Source: Ignisphaera cupida (GTDB lineage Archaea; Thermoproteota; Thermoprotei_A; Sulfolobales; Ignisphaeraceae). From it: a stretch of 64,000 nucleotides of DNA. The notes beneath the pieces are model-generated. The model was not told where the DNA came from, searched no databases, and saw only the letters and a list, made by a program, of their open reading frames with translations. Below are positions 53,156 to 62,878 of the stretch, in pieces. The translations under genes and the position numbers were made by a program. Within the stretch, counting starts at the first letter, position 1. Every line of letters begins with the position of its first letter. Where the stretch lies: assembly GCF_030186535.1 (NCBI RefSeq), contig NZ_JASNVW010000001.1:372001-436000 (forward strand), given 5' to 3'.

Positions 53156-54922
53156 ATGGTTGTAGGAAAAACTATGAAATTAATTGCATCAATACTGCTA
53201 ATATCAATAGCAATAGCTGCTTCCATAGGACAGCTTAGCCTAGCTCAAACTACTACAACAACTACTACTCCAAAGCAATCAACAACAAATGTAAATGCCT
53301 CAAATGTTACATACCAGGTATTTTTAGCTAAAGCACTAGTACTTAGAGAAATGCTTAGCAGAGTACAAGCATTGAATATCTCAAGCGAGTTAAAATCTGA
53401 GATATCAGCTCTACTAGCTATAAACATATCAAAGCTGCCTCTCGATGAGCTTAAAGAGTGGATTTACAACGCATCAAAAGTTCTTTCAGATGTTCATAAG
53501 GAAATTGTGGTTGGTGGAAGAGCTTACGCTGTTGAAATAGTTTTAGAGAGATATATTAATGGTTTGAAAATAGCTATTGAAAATAGGGTTAAGCACATAG
53601 AAAAGAAATACAATATAACAATACCTGTAGAAAGTATTGTAGCTAACATAACTAAAGCTAAAAACATTAGAGAAGTTAACAAAGCTTTAAAAGAGCTTGA
53701 AAAGGAGATGGAGCGTGAAAGAGTAAAGAAGTTTGCTAACATAGTTCTCAATGCAACAGCTAAGGAGCTTGCCAAGGGAGTTCCAAAAGGTATTGAGGAA
53801 GCGTATAAACATTTAAACATAGTCATAAACATTCTGAATCAAACTGTTAAAAAATTGGAAAAAGCTAACGTGTCTAAGGATATTATTGCATCACTGAATA
53901 TAGCCATTGAGAAAGTTATTGAAGCTAGAAATATTGTTGTCAACATATCTAAGCGCATTACTATTGAGAAACCTGTAAATATCTCTGCTGTTGTATCAAA
54001 GGTTGTTAAGAATAAGACTGAAGAGGCTTTAGAGGAACTAGAGGAATTAGAGGAAGAACTTGAGAACTTAAGAAATGTCTCTATAAGCACTAACATCACA
54101 ACAAAAATTAACGAGCTTCTACAAAGAATTGAAGAGCTAAAAAAGAAAATAGCTAATGCGAGCATAGAGGACTTAAGTAGGTGGATGCCTGATCTAGCAG
54201 AAATAAAGGCTTGGATAAAGGCTATTAGAGATGAGTACAAGGAGCTGCCAAAGTCTTTGCCTGCTGCAAATGTGGATAAGGCATATAATGTGACCATTGG
54301 AAAGGCAGAAAAACTCTTGGAAAAAGTGAAGCAAATGCTTAGCTACATAAGGAATATGACCAAGGATCTCAAATATTGTATAATGATATATCCACCACCA
54401 CCAGTATGTAAAGTTCTAGAACCAGCATTCATTAACTGGGTAAACAATTCAATTAAAACAGCTGAAGATTTAATTACAACAGCAAAGCAACAGTATGAAG
54501 CTGGTAACAAGATAACAGCTTTAATACTTGCAAACAAAGCATATTCCATACTAAAAATAGTTGAAGGACAACTAAAACCAATTTATGAGTTATTGCTTAA
54601 GTCAAAAAGTGCACAACAAATATCTACTCAAACACAAAAACCATTGCTAGAGGTTAAAGAGGCTAGAATTGAGCGTAAAGGTCTCACCTCTGTACTTATT
54701 TTAAAGGTTAAAAACAATGGAAATGTAGATGTGAAGATAACAAGCATAACAATAATGCTGAAACCAAAACCAGTATCAATTCAAAAAGAAGTTACTATTA
54801 GTGCCGGTGCTGAGCAAACAATTAGCATACAGCTCTCTATACCCATAATTGAAAAAACTGTAGATATAGTTATTACAACATCTAGTGGAGAAACAATAGC
54901 TTCAAGTGCAGAGGTGGAGTAA
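53156..54922 (+). CDS. Secreted helical protein with C-terminal CARDB-like domain
   Basis: The protein of ~588 residues begins with a signal peptide (MKLIASILLISIAIAASI... LAQ) and a Thr run. Residues ~50-470 are long charged helices with heptad character (EEALEELEELEEELENLRNV). The last ~85 residues form a beta domain typical of CARDB folds (LILKVKNNGNVDVKITSITI). Many Asn-X-Ser/Thr sites occur. There is no C-terminal membrane helix, so it is released or bound to the S-layer. Function is unknown. The longest frame starts at TTG 53138; ATG 53156 or 53174 is more likely. It diverges from the purine operon. Confidence 0.75.
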   Translation: MVVGKTMKLIASILLISIAIAASIGQLSLAQTTTTTTTPKQSTTNVNASNVTYQVFLAKALVLREMLSRVQALNISSELKSEISALLAINISKLPLDELKEWIYNASKVLSDVHKEIVVGGRAYAVEIVLERYINGLKIAIENRVKHIEKKYNITIPVESIVANITKAKNIREVNKALKELEKEMERERVKKFANIVLNATAKELAKGVPKGIEEAYKHLNIVINILNQTVKKLEKANVSKDIIASLNIAIEKVIEARNIVVNISKRITIEKPVNISAVVSKVVKNKTEEALEELEELEEELENLRNVSISTNITTKINELLQRIEELKKKIANASIEDLSRWMPDLAEIKAWIKAIRDEYKELPKSLPAANVDKAYNVTIGKAEKLLEKVKQMLSYIRNMTKDLKYCIMIYPPPPVCKVLEPAFINWVNNSIKTAEDLITTAKQQYEAGNKITALILANKAYSILKIVEGQLKPIYELLLKSKSAQQISTQTQKPLLEVKEARIERKGLTSVLILKVKNNGNVDVKITSITIMLKPKPVSIQKEVTISAGAEQTISIQLSIPIIEKTVDIVITTSSGETIASSAEVE

Positions 54923-54939
54923 AGCAAAAACAACCTTTA

Positions 54940-54966
54940 TAATTTTTTTACAATTCAATTTTTTAA
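54940..54966 (+). terminator. T-rich transcription termination region
   Basis: A run of seven T at 54943-54949 and a second T-rich run near 54959-54964 follow the secreted-protein gene. Archaeal RNA polymerase terminates at such oligo-T tracts without a hairpin. Confidence 0.4.
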
Positions 54967-55019
54967 ATACATAAAATTTTTATCTAATTTGAAGATTTAT
55001 CTGATGTGTATAGCTGGGG

Positions 55020-56051
55020 TTGTCTTTATTGGACATGTTTTTGAGTAGAGGTACTAAATGTTTATTGTTTTTTGCAGCTGGTGGTGGAGGTGATGCTGCA
55101 ACAGCTTCAATGCTTTCATTGGCTGCTAGAAGAGTTGGTTTAAAATCCTTTGTTGCTAGTGTTATTTGGGAGAGGTTTGTTGTTGATCCTGTTCCAGGTC
55201 CGATACCATTTGAGGAAATAGTTGGTGGTAAAATCATTGGCAACTTTTCTATGCTTGTCAATGGTTTTTCAAAGGCTTTTAGAGGTGGTAGAGAGGTTAT
55301 TTTCCAAGCCGCTAAAACGTCTATGGTTCTTGGAGAGCCCATAGCTGTTGTTGATCTTGTGAAGGGTGTCTATGGTGTTATGAAGGGGTTGGAGGAGATA
55401 ATGAGTTATTTTGGATGTGAAACTGTTGTTACTGTTGATGTTGGTGGAGATATTCTTGCAACTGGTTTTGAAGATGATTTGTGGAGTCCTCTAGCAGATT
55501 TTATTGGTCTTGCAGCATCAGCTTCACTCAATAGTGTTATAGCTGTTCACTCACCTGGTAGCGATGGTGAGTTATCTCAGGAGTATGTATTGAAAAGAAT
55601 TTCACTAGTTGCTGAAAATGGTGGTTATTTGGGTGCTAGAGGTGTTACGAAGGAGGATGTTGAAAACCTTGAAAAAATACTTGAAGTTGTTGAAAGTGAG
55701 GCAAGTAGAGCAACATTGTTAGCTGCCAAAGGGGTTTGGGGATTTACTGCTTTGAGAAAGGGAAGTAGAGAATCATTCATAACACCAGTAAATCTCCTAA
55801 CGTTCTTTCTAGACGCAAAAACTGTTGCATCTCTAAACCCTGTAATCAAGGAGATTAACAATTGCGAAGAGATTGAGTGTGCAAGAAAAAAGCTTAACAG
55901 CTTATGCATATTCACAGAACTTGATCTGGAAGAGGAGGTTTATAAGCTAATTCAAAAAGGTGTTGAAATCAATGGTAATATTCTAGTCGACATAAAGAAG
56001 AGGTTTAAAAGCACCTGCAAAACACTTACAAAGCAAAGCTCAAAGCCATAA
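55020..56051 (+). CDS. DUF1152 family protein
   Basis: The 343-residue protein has the DUF1152 start FFAAGGGGDAATASML, a glycine-rich dinucleotide-like loop, and later VDVGGDILATGFEDDLWSPLAD and AVHSPGSDGELSQEY. The family occurs mainly in archaea; its function is unknown, though the Gly loop suggests nucleotide binding. The start is TTG 55020 or ATG 55035. It is monocistronic, with 175 bases to the next gene. Confidence 0.85.
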   Translation: MSLLDMFLSRGTKCLLFFAAGGGGDAATASMLSLAARRVGLKSFVASVIWERFVVDPVPGPIPFEEIVGGKIIGNFSMLVNGFSKAFRGGREVIFQAAKTSMVLGEPIAVVDLVKGVYGVMKGLEEIMSYFGCETVVTVDVGGDILATGFEDDLWSPLADFIGLAASASLNSVIAVHSPGSDGELSQEYVLKRISLVAENGGYLGARGVTKEDVENLEKILEVVESEASRATLLAAKGVWGFTALRKGSRESFITPVNLLTFFLDAKTVASLNPVIKEINNCEEIECARKKLNSLCIFTELDLEEEVYKLIQKGVEINGNILVDIKKRFKSTCKTLTKQSSKP

Positions 56052-56225
56052 TGAAACAACTTCTAACCTCTTCACCCTTTAATGAATAAATCTAAGGCAT
56101 TCTCAATTTACTTTAATGAGTTTAAACATCTACTTTACTACTAAAACCTTATAAAGCATTGATCTATTAATTACATACCAAAACCGTTTTGGCTTAGATA
56201 AAACCCTAGTTGTGTGGTATGTTAA

Positions 56226-56789
56226 ATGATTTCAAGAACGGAGGCTTTAAATCTTTTGAGAAAGTATTTGGTAGATGAAAAGATGATAAAGCATTGCATT
56301 GCTGTTGAAAGCATTATGAGAAGTTTGGCTAGGATGCTTGGAGAAGATGAGGAGCTCTGGGGCCTTGTAGGATTGTTGCACGACATAGACTATGACTATG
56401 TAAATAGAGATATGAGTAGACATGGCTTGGAAGCATTAAATATTCTGAAAAACGTTTTACCTGAAGATGCTTTACAGGCTATTGCAGGTCATAATGAACA
56501 TAATGGCTTTGTAGTAACAAGTGAGAAAGCTAAGAAGCTTCTACATGCCCTAAGAGCGGCAGATCATACCGCAGGTTTAATAGTTGCAACTGCATTGGTT
56601 ATGCCAGGAAAGAGAATTTCTGAAGTGAAATTAAATACGCTTATGAGGAAGTTTAGGTCAAAAGACTTTGCTAGAGGGGTGGATAGAAGTAGGATAATGG
56701 AGGTGCAACAACTGGGGTTAGGCGTAGAAGAGCTTCTTAAGCTAGCATTGGAAAGTTTGAAGAATGTTGCACAAGAACTTGAGCTATAA
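56226..56789 (+). CDS. HD-domain phosphohydrolase
   Basis: This 187-residue protein has the HD metal site: His in IKHCIAVE (~residue 21), LLHDIDYDY (HD pair), further His in AGHNEHNG, and the late Asp in RAADHTAGL. Such proteins hydrolyse nucleotides or phosphate monoesters, or act on tRNA; the small HDIG-type group is common in archaea. Length matches stand-alone HD proteins. It stands alone and is convergent with the LOG-like gene. Confidence 0.85.
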   Translation: MISRTEALNLLRKYLVDEKMIKHCIAVESIMRSLARMLGEDEELWGLVGLLHDIDYDYVNRDMSRHGLEALNILKNVLPEDALQAIAGHNEHNGFVVTSEKAKKLLHALRAADHTAGLIVATALVMPGKRISEVKLNTLMRKFRSKDFARGVDRSRIMEVQQLGLGVEELLKLALESLKNVAQELEL

Positions 56790-56849
56790 GCAAAAAAGAT
56801 GCAAAGCTTGTAGTAGAATTCATGTAGTATGACCATGTTTAAATGTTTT

Positions 56850-57401
56850 TTAGCCAATTCTTTTTCTTTCAGAAACTCTTTTAATAATGTTTTTGGTGCA
56901 AACCTCATTTGCAAGAGCTTCAACAAGTTTTTCTGGATCTGAAAACATTTTTATTTCGGATAGGGCTCTTCTATCTATGTGTGGTGCTAAAAGCTCTATT
57001 CTATCGCTTGACAAACCCGATTTTAGAACATAAACAGGTTTTCCCTCTGTATAAGCTGCTACAATCTCATGTATTGTACCACTTTCGCCACCCACGGCTA
57101 TTAAAGCATTGCATGATCTAACCATGAACACGCTTCTAACCCTGTAGTCAACTCCAGGCTTAAACACTATAGCTTCTTCAGGAAAATCTGTTTCCTCACC
57201 TGATATTGGAGAAACAATAACAACTTGAAAACCATTTTCTATTGCTCTATCAACAATGTTTTTCATAAGCCCCCAGTAACCACCTACAAAGATGACCACA
57301 TTGCTGCAATACCTTTTCAGATTATCTACAACCTTAATCGCGTTGATAACAACACTCTTCTCTGGCTCTTCACTATAGGCAGCAAAACATATTTGAATCA
57401 T
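56850..57401 (-). CDS. LOG/TIGR00725-like nucleotide-binding Rossmann protein
   Basis: A ~183-residue Rossmann-fold protein with VAVGGESGTIHEIVAAY, related to the PGGxGTxxE motif of LOG-type phosphoribohydrolases (often mislabelled lysine decarboxylases). Here PGG is replaced by VGG. ATG 57401 is chosen (MIQICFAAYS): it starts a typical first strand and lies just after the stop of the upstream dehydrogenase, while the longer frame from 57464 overlaps that gene. The substrate, possibly a nucleotide or tRNA-linked purine, is unknown. Confidence 0.75.
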   Translation of the reverse strand: MIQICFAAYSEEPEKSVVINAIKVVDNLKRYCSNVVIFVGGYWGLMKNIVDRAIENGFQVVIVSPISGEETDFPEEAIVFKPGVDYRVRSVFMVRSCNALIAVGGESGTIHEIVAAYTEGKPVYVLKSGLSSDRIELLAPHIDRRALSEIKMFSDPEKLVEALANEVCTKNIIKRVSERKRIG

Positions 57402-57405
57402 TTCA

Positions 57406-58413
57406 CTAAACACCCTTAACCCTCTTGTTTCTAGCAAATTCTTTAACTGTGGGGTTGATGGCATCTAGAGGTTCTTCACCATTGAGAACTTTTATAACAT
57501 TTTCAGCAGCTCTCATAGCCATTGCCCTTCTGCTTTCCTCTGTTAACCAAGCTATGTGAGGTGTTAGTACAGTATTTGGAAGTTTCACAATTTCATCAGT
57601 TGGTGGGATAGGCTCAACATGAAAAACATCTAGTGCTGCTCCAGCCAATCTACCACTTTTTAGTGCTTTCACAAGAGCTTTATGATCTACTACTGCTCCT
57701 CTGGATATGTTGATTAGTATAGCGTTTTGCTTCATCATATAGAGTTCTCTCTCCCCTATCAAACCCCTGGTTTTTTCTGTTAACGGCACTGAAACAACTA
57801 TGAAATCAGAGTTTTTGAGAAGATAATCAAATTGCGAAAATTCCACACCAAGTCTTTTCTCCAACTCAATTTTTCTCTCAATATCATAGTAAATAACCTT
57901 TAGCCCAAAACCCTTAGCTCTTTCAGCAATTCTAGCCCCTATTCTTCCAAGCCCCACAATCCCCAGCGTCTTACCTCTCAAACCAATTCCGATAAAGAGT
58001 TGTTTATCAAATGGTTTTTCAAACCATTTACCAAGCCTTACAAAACTGTCCGCAGTACAAATTTTTCTAGTTATGCACAGAAGCAGAGCAATAGCATGAT
58101 CAGCAACAGCATCGAAAAGCTCTTCAACAGGTGTTATAGTTACCCATATCCCAAGTCTTGTAGCTGCATCCACATCAATATTGTCATATCCAACACCATG
58201 CCTTGCAACAATCAATAACCTACTAGAATTCTCTAAAACTCTTTTTGTAAATGGCTCAACACCCATAGAGATAACAGCATCAAAATCTTTCACAACATTC
58301 ATCAACTCATCTTCGCTTCTCAAAGGCTTATCAGATACAACAACTTCTGCAACACCTCTAAGCAACTCAACAGCATCTTGGTGTATAGGAGCAGTTAACA
58401 AAACCCTCCTCAT
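57406..58413 (-). CDS. D-isomer-specific 2-hydroxyacid dehydrogenase (phosphoglycerate dehydrogenase-like)
   Basis: The 335-residue enzyme has the NAD fold GIVGLGRIGARIAERA and the catalytic triad: Arg in NISRGAVVD, Glu in DVFHVEPIP, and His in LTPHIAWLTEE. It oxidises or reduces D-2-hydroxyacids such as phosphoglycerate, glycerate or glyoxylate. There is no C-terminal ACT domain, so it is the short form. It is divergent from the HpcH/HpaI aldolase gene, 66 bases away. That pair suggests catabolism of a keto-deoxy sugar acid or glycerate, which is inference. Confidence 0.9.
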   Translation of the reverse strand: MRRVLLTAPIHQDAVELLRGVAEVVVSDKPLRSEDELMNVVKDFDAVISMGVEPFTKRVLENSSRLLIVARHGVGYDNIDVDAATRLGIWVTITPVEELFDAVADHAIALLLCITRKICTADSFVRLGKWFEKPFDKQLFIGIGLRGKTLGIVGLGRIGARIAERAKGFGLKVIYYDIERKIELEKRLGVEFSQFDYLLKNSDFIVVSVPLTEKTRGLIGERELYMMKQNAILINISRGAVVDHKALVKALKSGRLAGAALDVFHVEPIPPTDEIVKLPNTVLTPHIAWLTEESRRAMAMRAAENVIKVLNGEEPLDAINPTVKEFARNKRVKGV

Positions 58414-58479
58414 GTATAATCACAAACATATGTTGAAGCAACTAAGATTTAAATATTTTGAAAAGAAATTGATGCAAAG

Positions 58480-59256
58480 GTGGATAAATTGTCTAAACTC
58501 AAAAAGATTTTGAAAAGTGGTGAAGTTGCTTTAGGAACTTGGATAACAATAGCTCATCCAGATGTTGTTGAAGCTATATCCACATTACCAATAAATTGGC
58601 TTGTTTTTGATATGGAGCATGCACCTATAGATGTTTCAAACCTGGAAATTCTTCTAATGGGTGTTAAAAACCCTGACATAGCCTCTATTGTTAGAGTTCC
58701 ATGGAATGACATGGTCGTTATAAAAAGAGTTCTAGATGTTGGAGCAACAGGTATTCTAGTTCCATGGGTCAACACAAGAACAGAAGCTGAAAATGTTATG
58801 AAGTATGTTAAGTATCCACCAACTGGTGTACGTGGTGTGGGCCCAAGAAGAGCTATTCTCTACGGAGCCATAAACTTTCTAGACTACTACAAAAAATTTA
58901 AGCTAGAAGACCTTGTAGTTGCTGTTCAAATTGAGACTGAAGAAGCATTAAAGAATCTTGAAGAAATTGTGAGCGTCAATGGAATAGACATATACTATGT
59001 AGGTCCAATGGATCTTTCAACAAATCTTGGCATACCACTTGAATACAACCACCCAAAATTTGTTGAAGCAATACAAAAAGTTCTAAAAACATGCGAAAAA
59101 TTCGATAAAACCCCAGGAATACATGCCTTCGACACACAATTAGCAATAAAATACATTGAAATGGGATTCAAATTCGTAGCCATAATGTCAGACATAAGCA
59201 TCTTAAGAAGCTCATTAGCAAAAATGATTGAAATCATAAGAACCAAAAATAAATAA
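58480..59256 (+). CDS. HpcH/HpaI-family aldolase
   Basis: This 258-residue class II aldolase splits 2-keto-4-hydroxy acids into pyruvate and an aldehyde. The motifs fit: FDMEHAPIDV, IVRVPWND (Arg), the metal ligand Glu in VQIETEEAL and Asp in VGPMDLSTNLG. The start is GTG 58480. Relatives act on homoprotocatechuate or keto-deoxy-rhamnonate; given a crenarchaeon, a sugar acid is more likely. It lies 258 bases upstream of the second importer, a gap in which no gene or clear RNA was seen. Confidence 0.9.
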   Translation: MDKLSKLKKILKSGEVALGTWITIAHPDVVEAISTLPINWLVFDMEHAPIDVSNLEILLMGVKNPDIASIVRVPWNDMVVIKRVLDVGATGILVPWVNTRTEAENVMKYVKYPPTGVRGVGPRRAILYGAINFLDYYKKFKLEDLVVAVQIETEEALKNLEEIVSVNGIDIYYVGPMDLSTNLGIPLEYNHPKFVEAIQKVLKTCEKFDKTPGIHAFDTQLAIKYIEMGFKFVAIMSDISILRSSLAKMIEIIRTKNK

Positions 59257-59514
59257 GCCATGGATTATTGTAACAAGAATTAAAGTAGAATTGTAGCATT
59301 AAACATTAATGATTATAACAGTTCATTCCTTTTCAATACTATTTGAAATGTTATTTTAAAGAGCATAGCCTTATCAATGTATTCTAGTTATACCAGCATC
59401 AGTAATGTTAAAATGTTAATAAAGTCTTAGTGTTGTTATGCTTCTATTAATACTAAATGTTCCAATAATTTGCATTAAAATTTTTAAAACTAGCTTAAAA
59501 ATCAATATCTAGGG

Positions 59515-61773
59515 TTGAACTCAATGCACATCCTAGTAAAAGCAAAGAAAATTAAGGGTAAAGCAGAAACTCATACAAAAATTCTTACCACAATTACTGC
59601 TATCGCATTAATTATCCTAGTTGCATTATCAAGCACTTATACAAGAGCACAGGTTGCAATACCTAGAGAAGACACAGTGCATGTTATAGGAGCTCAGTGG
59701 GGGCCTCCACCAGGCTGGAATCTATTTCAACCATCCACAACATGGGGAACTTGGGGCTATCTTTATATGCCTCTCTTCACCTACAGCGCTTTGAAAGATG
59801 CATGGCTCCCTGTAATTGCTGAAAGATTTGAGTTTGTTGATCCCTATACACTTAGAGTTTATATAAGGCCTCAAGCTAAGTGGAGTGATGGAAAACCAAT
59901 AACAGCTTATGATGTTGAGTTTACATACTTTGTTGTACAAAAGGTAAAACTTGGTCCAGGTGTTGGTTGCTGGGATTATGTTGAATATATAAAGGCTATT
60001 GGAGATAAGGTTGTTGAGACCAGAATTAAGGATCCGCCAAGAAACTACTTCTCATTCATAGGTTGTGCACTAGGACTCTATCCAATGCCAAAACATGTTA
60101 TAGAGCCTTTGTGGAATCAAATGGGTGAGAAAATAAAGGAATGGAAAAACGATGATCCAGCAAAACAAGTTGTTTCAGGACCATACAAACTATATTACTA
60201 TGATACTGATAGAGTTATATATGCTAGAGTTGATGATTGGTGGGGCAAAGATATATTTGGTTTACCAAAACCAAAATACCTTGCACACATAATATATAAG
60301 GATAATCCATCAGCTAATACAGCATTTGAAAAGGGAGATGCAGATTGGGCAGGAACCTTCATACCCTCGGTATGGACATTGTTTACTAAAGGCATAGGCA
60401 CATGGTATAAGAGCAAACCATATTATGTTGGTTCAGGACCAAACTTTCTCTATCTAAACTTAAACAAGACAGCATTTCAAAATGTAGCTGTGAGAAAGGC
60501 TATAGCATACGCAATACCATATACTGATATGCTTGAAAAAGCTTACTTCGGTTACTCACCACAAGCTACAGCTGTAGCTGTACATCATGTGTTTGAAGTT
60601 TATAGAAAGTACATATTCACGGACCTTTGTCAGATGTATCTAGGATCTACAGAATGCTTCTTTGCAACAGATCTTGATAAGGCCAAGAAGATTTTGGATG
60701 ATGCAGGCATAATTGATAGAAATGGTGATGGTATTAGAGAACTTCCAGATGGAACACCACTAAAAGACTTAACAATATCTGTTCCATATGGATGGACAGA
60801 TTGGATGATGATGTGTGAAATGATTGCAGAAAACCTTAGAAAGATAGGCATAGATGTTCGAACATACTTCCCAGACTTTAGCGTATGGTGGAACAATATT
60901 ATTGAAGGAAAATATGATATGGTTATAGGATGGGATGGGGGTATAGGCTTTGATCATCCATGGGGTGTTTATAGATGGGTAATGGACCCAAGGCTATCAG
61001 CACCTGCAGGCAACTGGGAAAGATATAACAACAAAGAAGTTATACCATTAATAGACAATGCAGCAAGTAAAGCATATGATCCAACAGCATATGTCGAAGC
61101 CATAAAGAAGTTGCAAGAAATATGGTTAAGAGATTTACCAGCAATACCATTGTTCTATGGAGCTCATTGGTACGCATACAATACAAAATACTGGATAGGA
61201 TGGCCTAACAACGATAATCCATGGTGGTGGCCTGCTGCACCATGGGATGCAGGTGCATGGCCAATACTCTTCGGCATAGCCAAAGCAGGTGAAACACCAA
61301 CACCACCAAAATGGGTACAAACAATTGACAAAGGTGGATTACTCATCCCGACCTCAATAATATGGCAACAAATAGTGAGATTAGTAGCAACGCCAACGCC
61401 TACACCTACACCTACTCCAACTCCTACACCAACTCCAACACCCAAGCCCACTCCTACACCGACTCCTACTCCTACTCCAACGCCTACACCTACACCAACT
61501 CCGACTCCCACACCAACTCCTAAGCCAACACCATCTCCAACACCTACAATAGCACCAACAATAACAACAACTGTTACAACTGTTGTTACTCAAACAATTG
61601 AAAGAACTGTTACAACAATATCAACAATGTTATCAACAGTTGTTTCAACAGTGTTATCAACAACAACATCAACTGTTACACAAACAGTAACAGAATGGAC
61701 AACAACAATAGCAATAGCAATAGTGTTATTCATAATAGGATTCGCAATAGCATGGACAATAAAAAGAAAATAA
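59515..61773 (+). CDS. Family-5 substrate-binding protein with Pro-Thr stalk and membrane anchor
   Basis: The 752-residue protein has a signal peptide ([18 protein letters not shown]), then an SBP_bac_5 domain (residues ~55-620) with [20 protein letters not shown] and [18 protein letters not shown] Pro-Thr repeat stalk (~625-680), a Thr/Val-rich stretch and a C-terminal membrane helix ([16 protein letters not shown]) ending RKR-like follow. The start may be TTG 59515 or ATG 59524. It probably captures oligopeptides or oligosaccharides for the two permeases that follow. Its stalk differs from the coiled coil of the first importer's binding protein. Confidence 0.92.
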   Translation: MNSMHILVKAKKIKGKAETHTKILTTITAIALIILVALSSTYTRAQVAIPREDTVHVIGAQWGPPPGWNLFQPSTTWGTWGYLYMPLFTYSALKDAWLPVIAERFEFVDPYTLRVYIRPQAKWSDGKPITAYDVEFTYFVVQKVKLGPGVGCWDYVEYIKAIGDKVVETRIKDPPRNYFSFIGCALGLYPMPKHVIEPLWNQMGEKIKEWKNDDPAKQVVSGPYKLYYYDTDRVIYARVDDWWGKDIFGLPKPKYLAHIIYKDNPSANTAFEKGDADWAGTFIPSVWTLFTKGIGTWYKSKPYYVGSGPNFLYLNLNKTAFQNVAVRKAIAYAIPYTDMLEKAYFGYSPQATAVAVHHVFEVYRKYIFTDLCQMYLGSTECFFATDLDKAKKILDDAGIIDRNGDGIRELPDGTPLKDLTISVPYGWTDWMMMCEMIAENLRKIGIDVRTYFPDFSVWWNNIIEGKYDMVIGWDGGIGFDHPWGVYRWVMDPRLSAPAGNWERYNNKEVIPLIDNAASKAYDPTAYVEAIKKLQEIWLRDLPAIPLFYGAHWYAYNTKYWIGWPNNDNPWWWPAAPWDAGAWPILFGIAKAGETPTPPKWVQTIDKGGLLIPTSIIWQQIVRLVATPTPTPTPTPTPTPTPTPKPTPTPTPTPTPTPTPTPTPTPTPTPKPTPSPTPTIAPTITTTVTTVVTQTIERTVTTISTMLSTVVSTVLSTTTSTVTQTVTEWTTTIAIAIVLFIIGFAIAWTIKRK
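61390..61545 (+). repeat. Pro-Thr coding repeat (stalk of binding protein)
   Basis: About 25 copies of a degenerate 6-base unit encode alternating Pro and Thr, interrupted by Lys (PKPTP). Third positions vary (CCT, CCA, CCC, CCG), so selection acts on the protein. It forms an extended, probably glycosylated stalk and could vary in copy number between strains. Confidence 0.85.
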
Positions 61774-61783
61774 ACAAAAACAA

Positions 61784-61806
61784 ATTTTTAAACTTTAATT
61801 TTTTTA
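61784..61806 (+). terminator. T-rich region after the binding-protein gene
   Basis: Two T runs (61785-61789, 61799-61805) follow the stop at 61773, before the permease gene at 61841. They may reduce read-through so that the binding protein is made in excess over the permeases. Confidence 0.3.
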
Positions 61807-61840
61807 ATCTAGTTATAAACTGATGTGAGATGAATCAATC

Positions 61841-62878
61841 ATGGTTTCAGATAAAAGGTTTAGAATATCACCTGTTGTTATCTTTTTGGTGAGAAGATCA
61901 GCGTTTTTGATAACAACATATTTTATCGCATTGACAATAGTGTTTATATTGCCTAGAGCCATACCTGGAAATCCATTGGCTTTGCTTTTAACACAATTGT
62001 TTCAGCAAGCTCAAACAAATCCAGAGGCTATAAGAGAGGTTTACAAGAAGTTAATGGAGGAGTTTGGCATTGGCAAACCAATTTATGTGCAGTACATAGA
62101 ATTTCTTTCAAGAGCTTTTAGAGGTGATTTAGGAACCTCTATTGCGTTCTATCCTAAGAAAGTTATAGATTTAATTGCTCCCGCAATTCCATGGACACTT
62201 GCTTTACTAGTACCTGCAACAATTTCTGCATGGACTGTTGGTAATTTAATTGGAGCTGTAGCAGGCTATAAGCGGGGAAGTAAGTTCGAAAAAACAGTGC
62301 TTATTTCATCACTGATACTATCTCAAACACCTTATTATTGGTTGGCAATGTTACTTATGTTTGTTTTGGCAGTAAGGCTTAATATCTTTCCATATGGTGG
62401 TGCTTATAGCCAAGATCTAATACCGTCGTTTGCACCTCAATTTATATTGGATGTTTTGTGGCACTATGTTCTTCCATTTCTTTCAATATTTTTATCAGCT
62501 ATAGGTGGCTGGGCCATAGGCATGAGAGTTTTAACGATATATGAGCTAGGCTCGGATTACATGACTTATTCAGAGTCTTTAGGTGTTAAAGAATCAATTA
62601 TATTTAAATATGCATTTAGAAATTCATTACTGCCTCAAGTAACAGGCCTAGCTCTCTCCCTGGGCTCTGTTTTAGGTGGTGCACTAATTACAGAGGTCGT
62701 ATTCAATTATCCTGGAACAGGTTACATACTATTTAGAGGCTTATCAACACTTGACTATCCCCTAATCCAAGGGGTATTTGTAATATTAATAGCGACACTT
62801 TACATAGCTAATTTTGCTGTAGACTTTGTTTACGCATTGATAGATCCTAGAATTAGACTTGCAGGTGAAAAAGTGTAG
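61841..62878 (+). CDS. ABC importer permease, DppB type (second system)
   Basis: The 345-residue permease has six expected membrane helices and the EAA loop SLGVKESIIFKYAFRNSLLP. The short external segment after helix 1 (residues ~45-105) is normal, unlike the longer one in the first importer. It ends in LIDPRIRLAG, the usual DppB end, and overlaps the next permease by 20 bases. It belongs with the binding-protein gene 67 bases upstream. Confidence 0.92.
   Translation: MVSDKRFRISPVVIFLVRRSAFLITTYFIALTIVFILPRAIPGNPLALLLTQLFQQAQTNPEAIREVYKKLMEEFGIGKPIYVQYIEFLSRAFRGDLGTSIAFYPKKVIDLIAPAIPWTLALLVPATISAWTVGNLIGAVAGYKRGSKFEKTVLISSLILSQTPYYWLAMLLMFVLAVRLNIFPYGGAYSQDLIPSFAPQFILDVLWHYVLPFLSIFLSAIGGWAIGMRVLTIYELGSDYMTYSESLGVKESIIFKYAFRNSLLPQVTGLALSLGSVLGGALITEVVFNYPGTGYILFRGLSTLDYPLIQGVFVILIATLYIANFAVDFVYALIDPRIRLAGEKV

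Noticed and set aside
53138-54922. Secreted helical protein as an S-layer subunit
   Set aside because: Helical content and CARDB-like end are suggestive, but there is no membrane anchor or recognisable S-layer domain, so function was left open.
61164-61511. Gly-Val repeat ORF on the minus strand
   Set aside because: It is a shadow of the Pro-Thr stalk repeat of the plus-strand binding protein.
61390-61545. CRISPR-like short repeats
   Set aside because: Units are 6 bases with free third positions and an open reading frame; there are no spacers.
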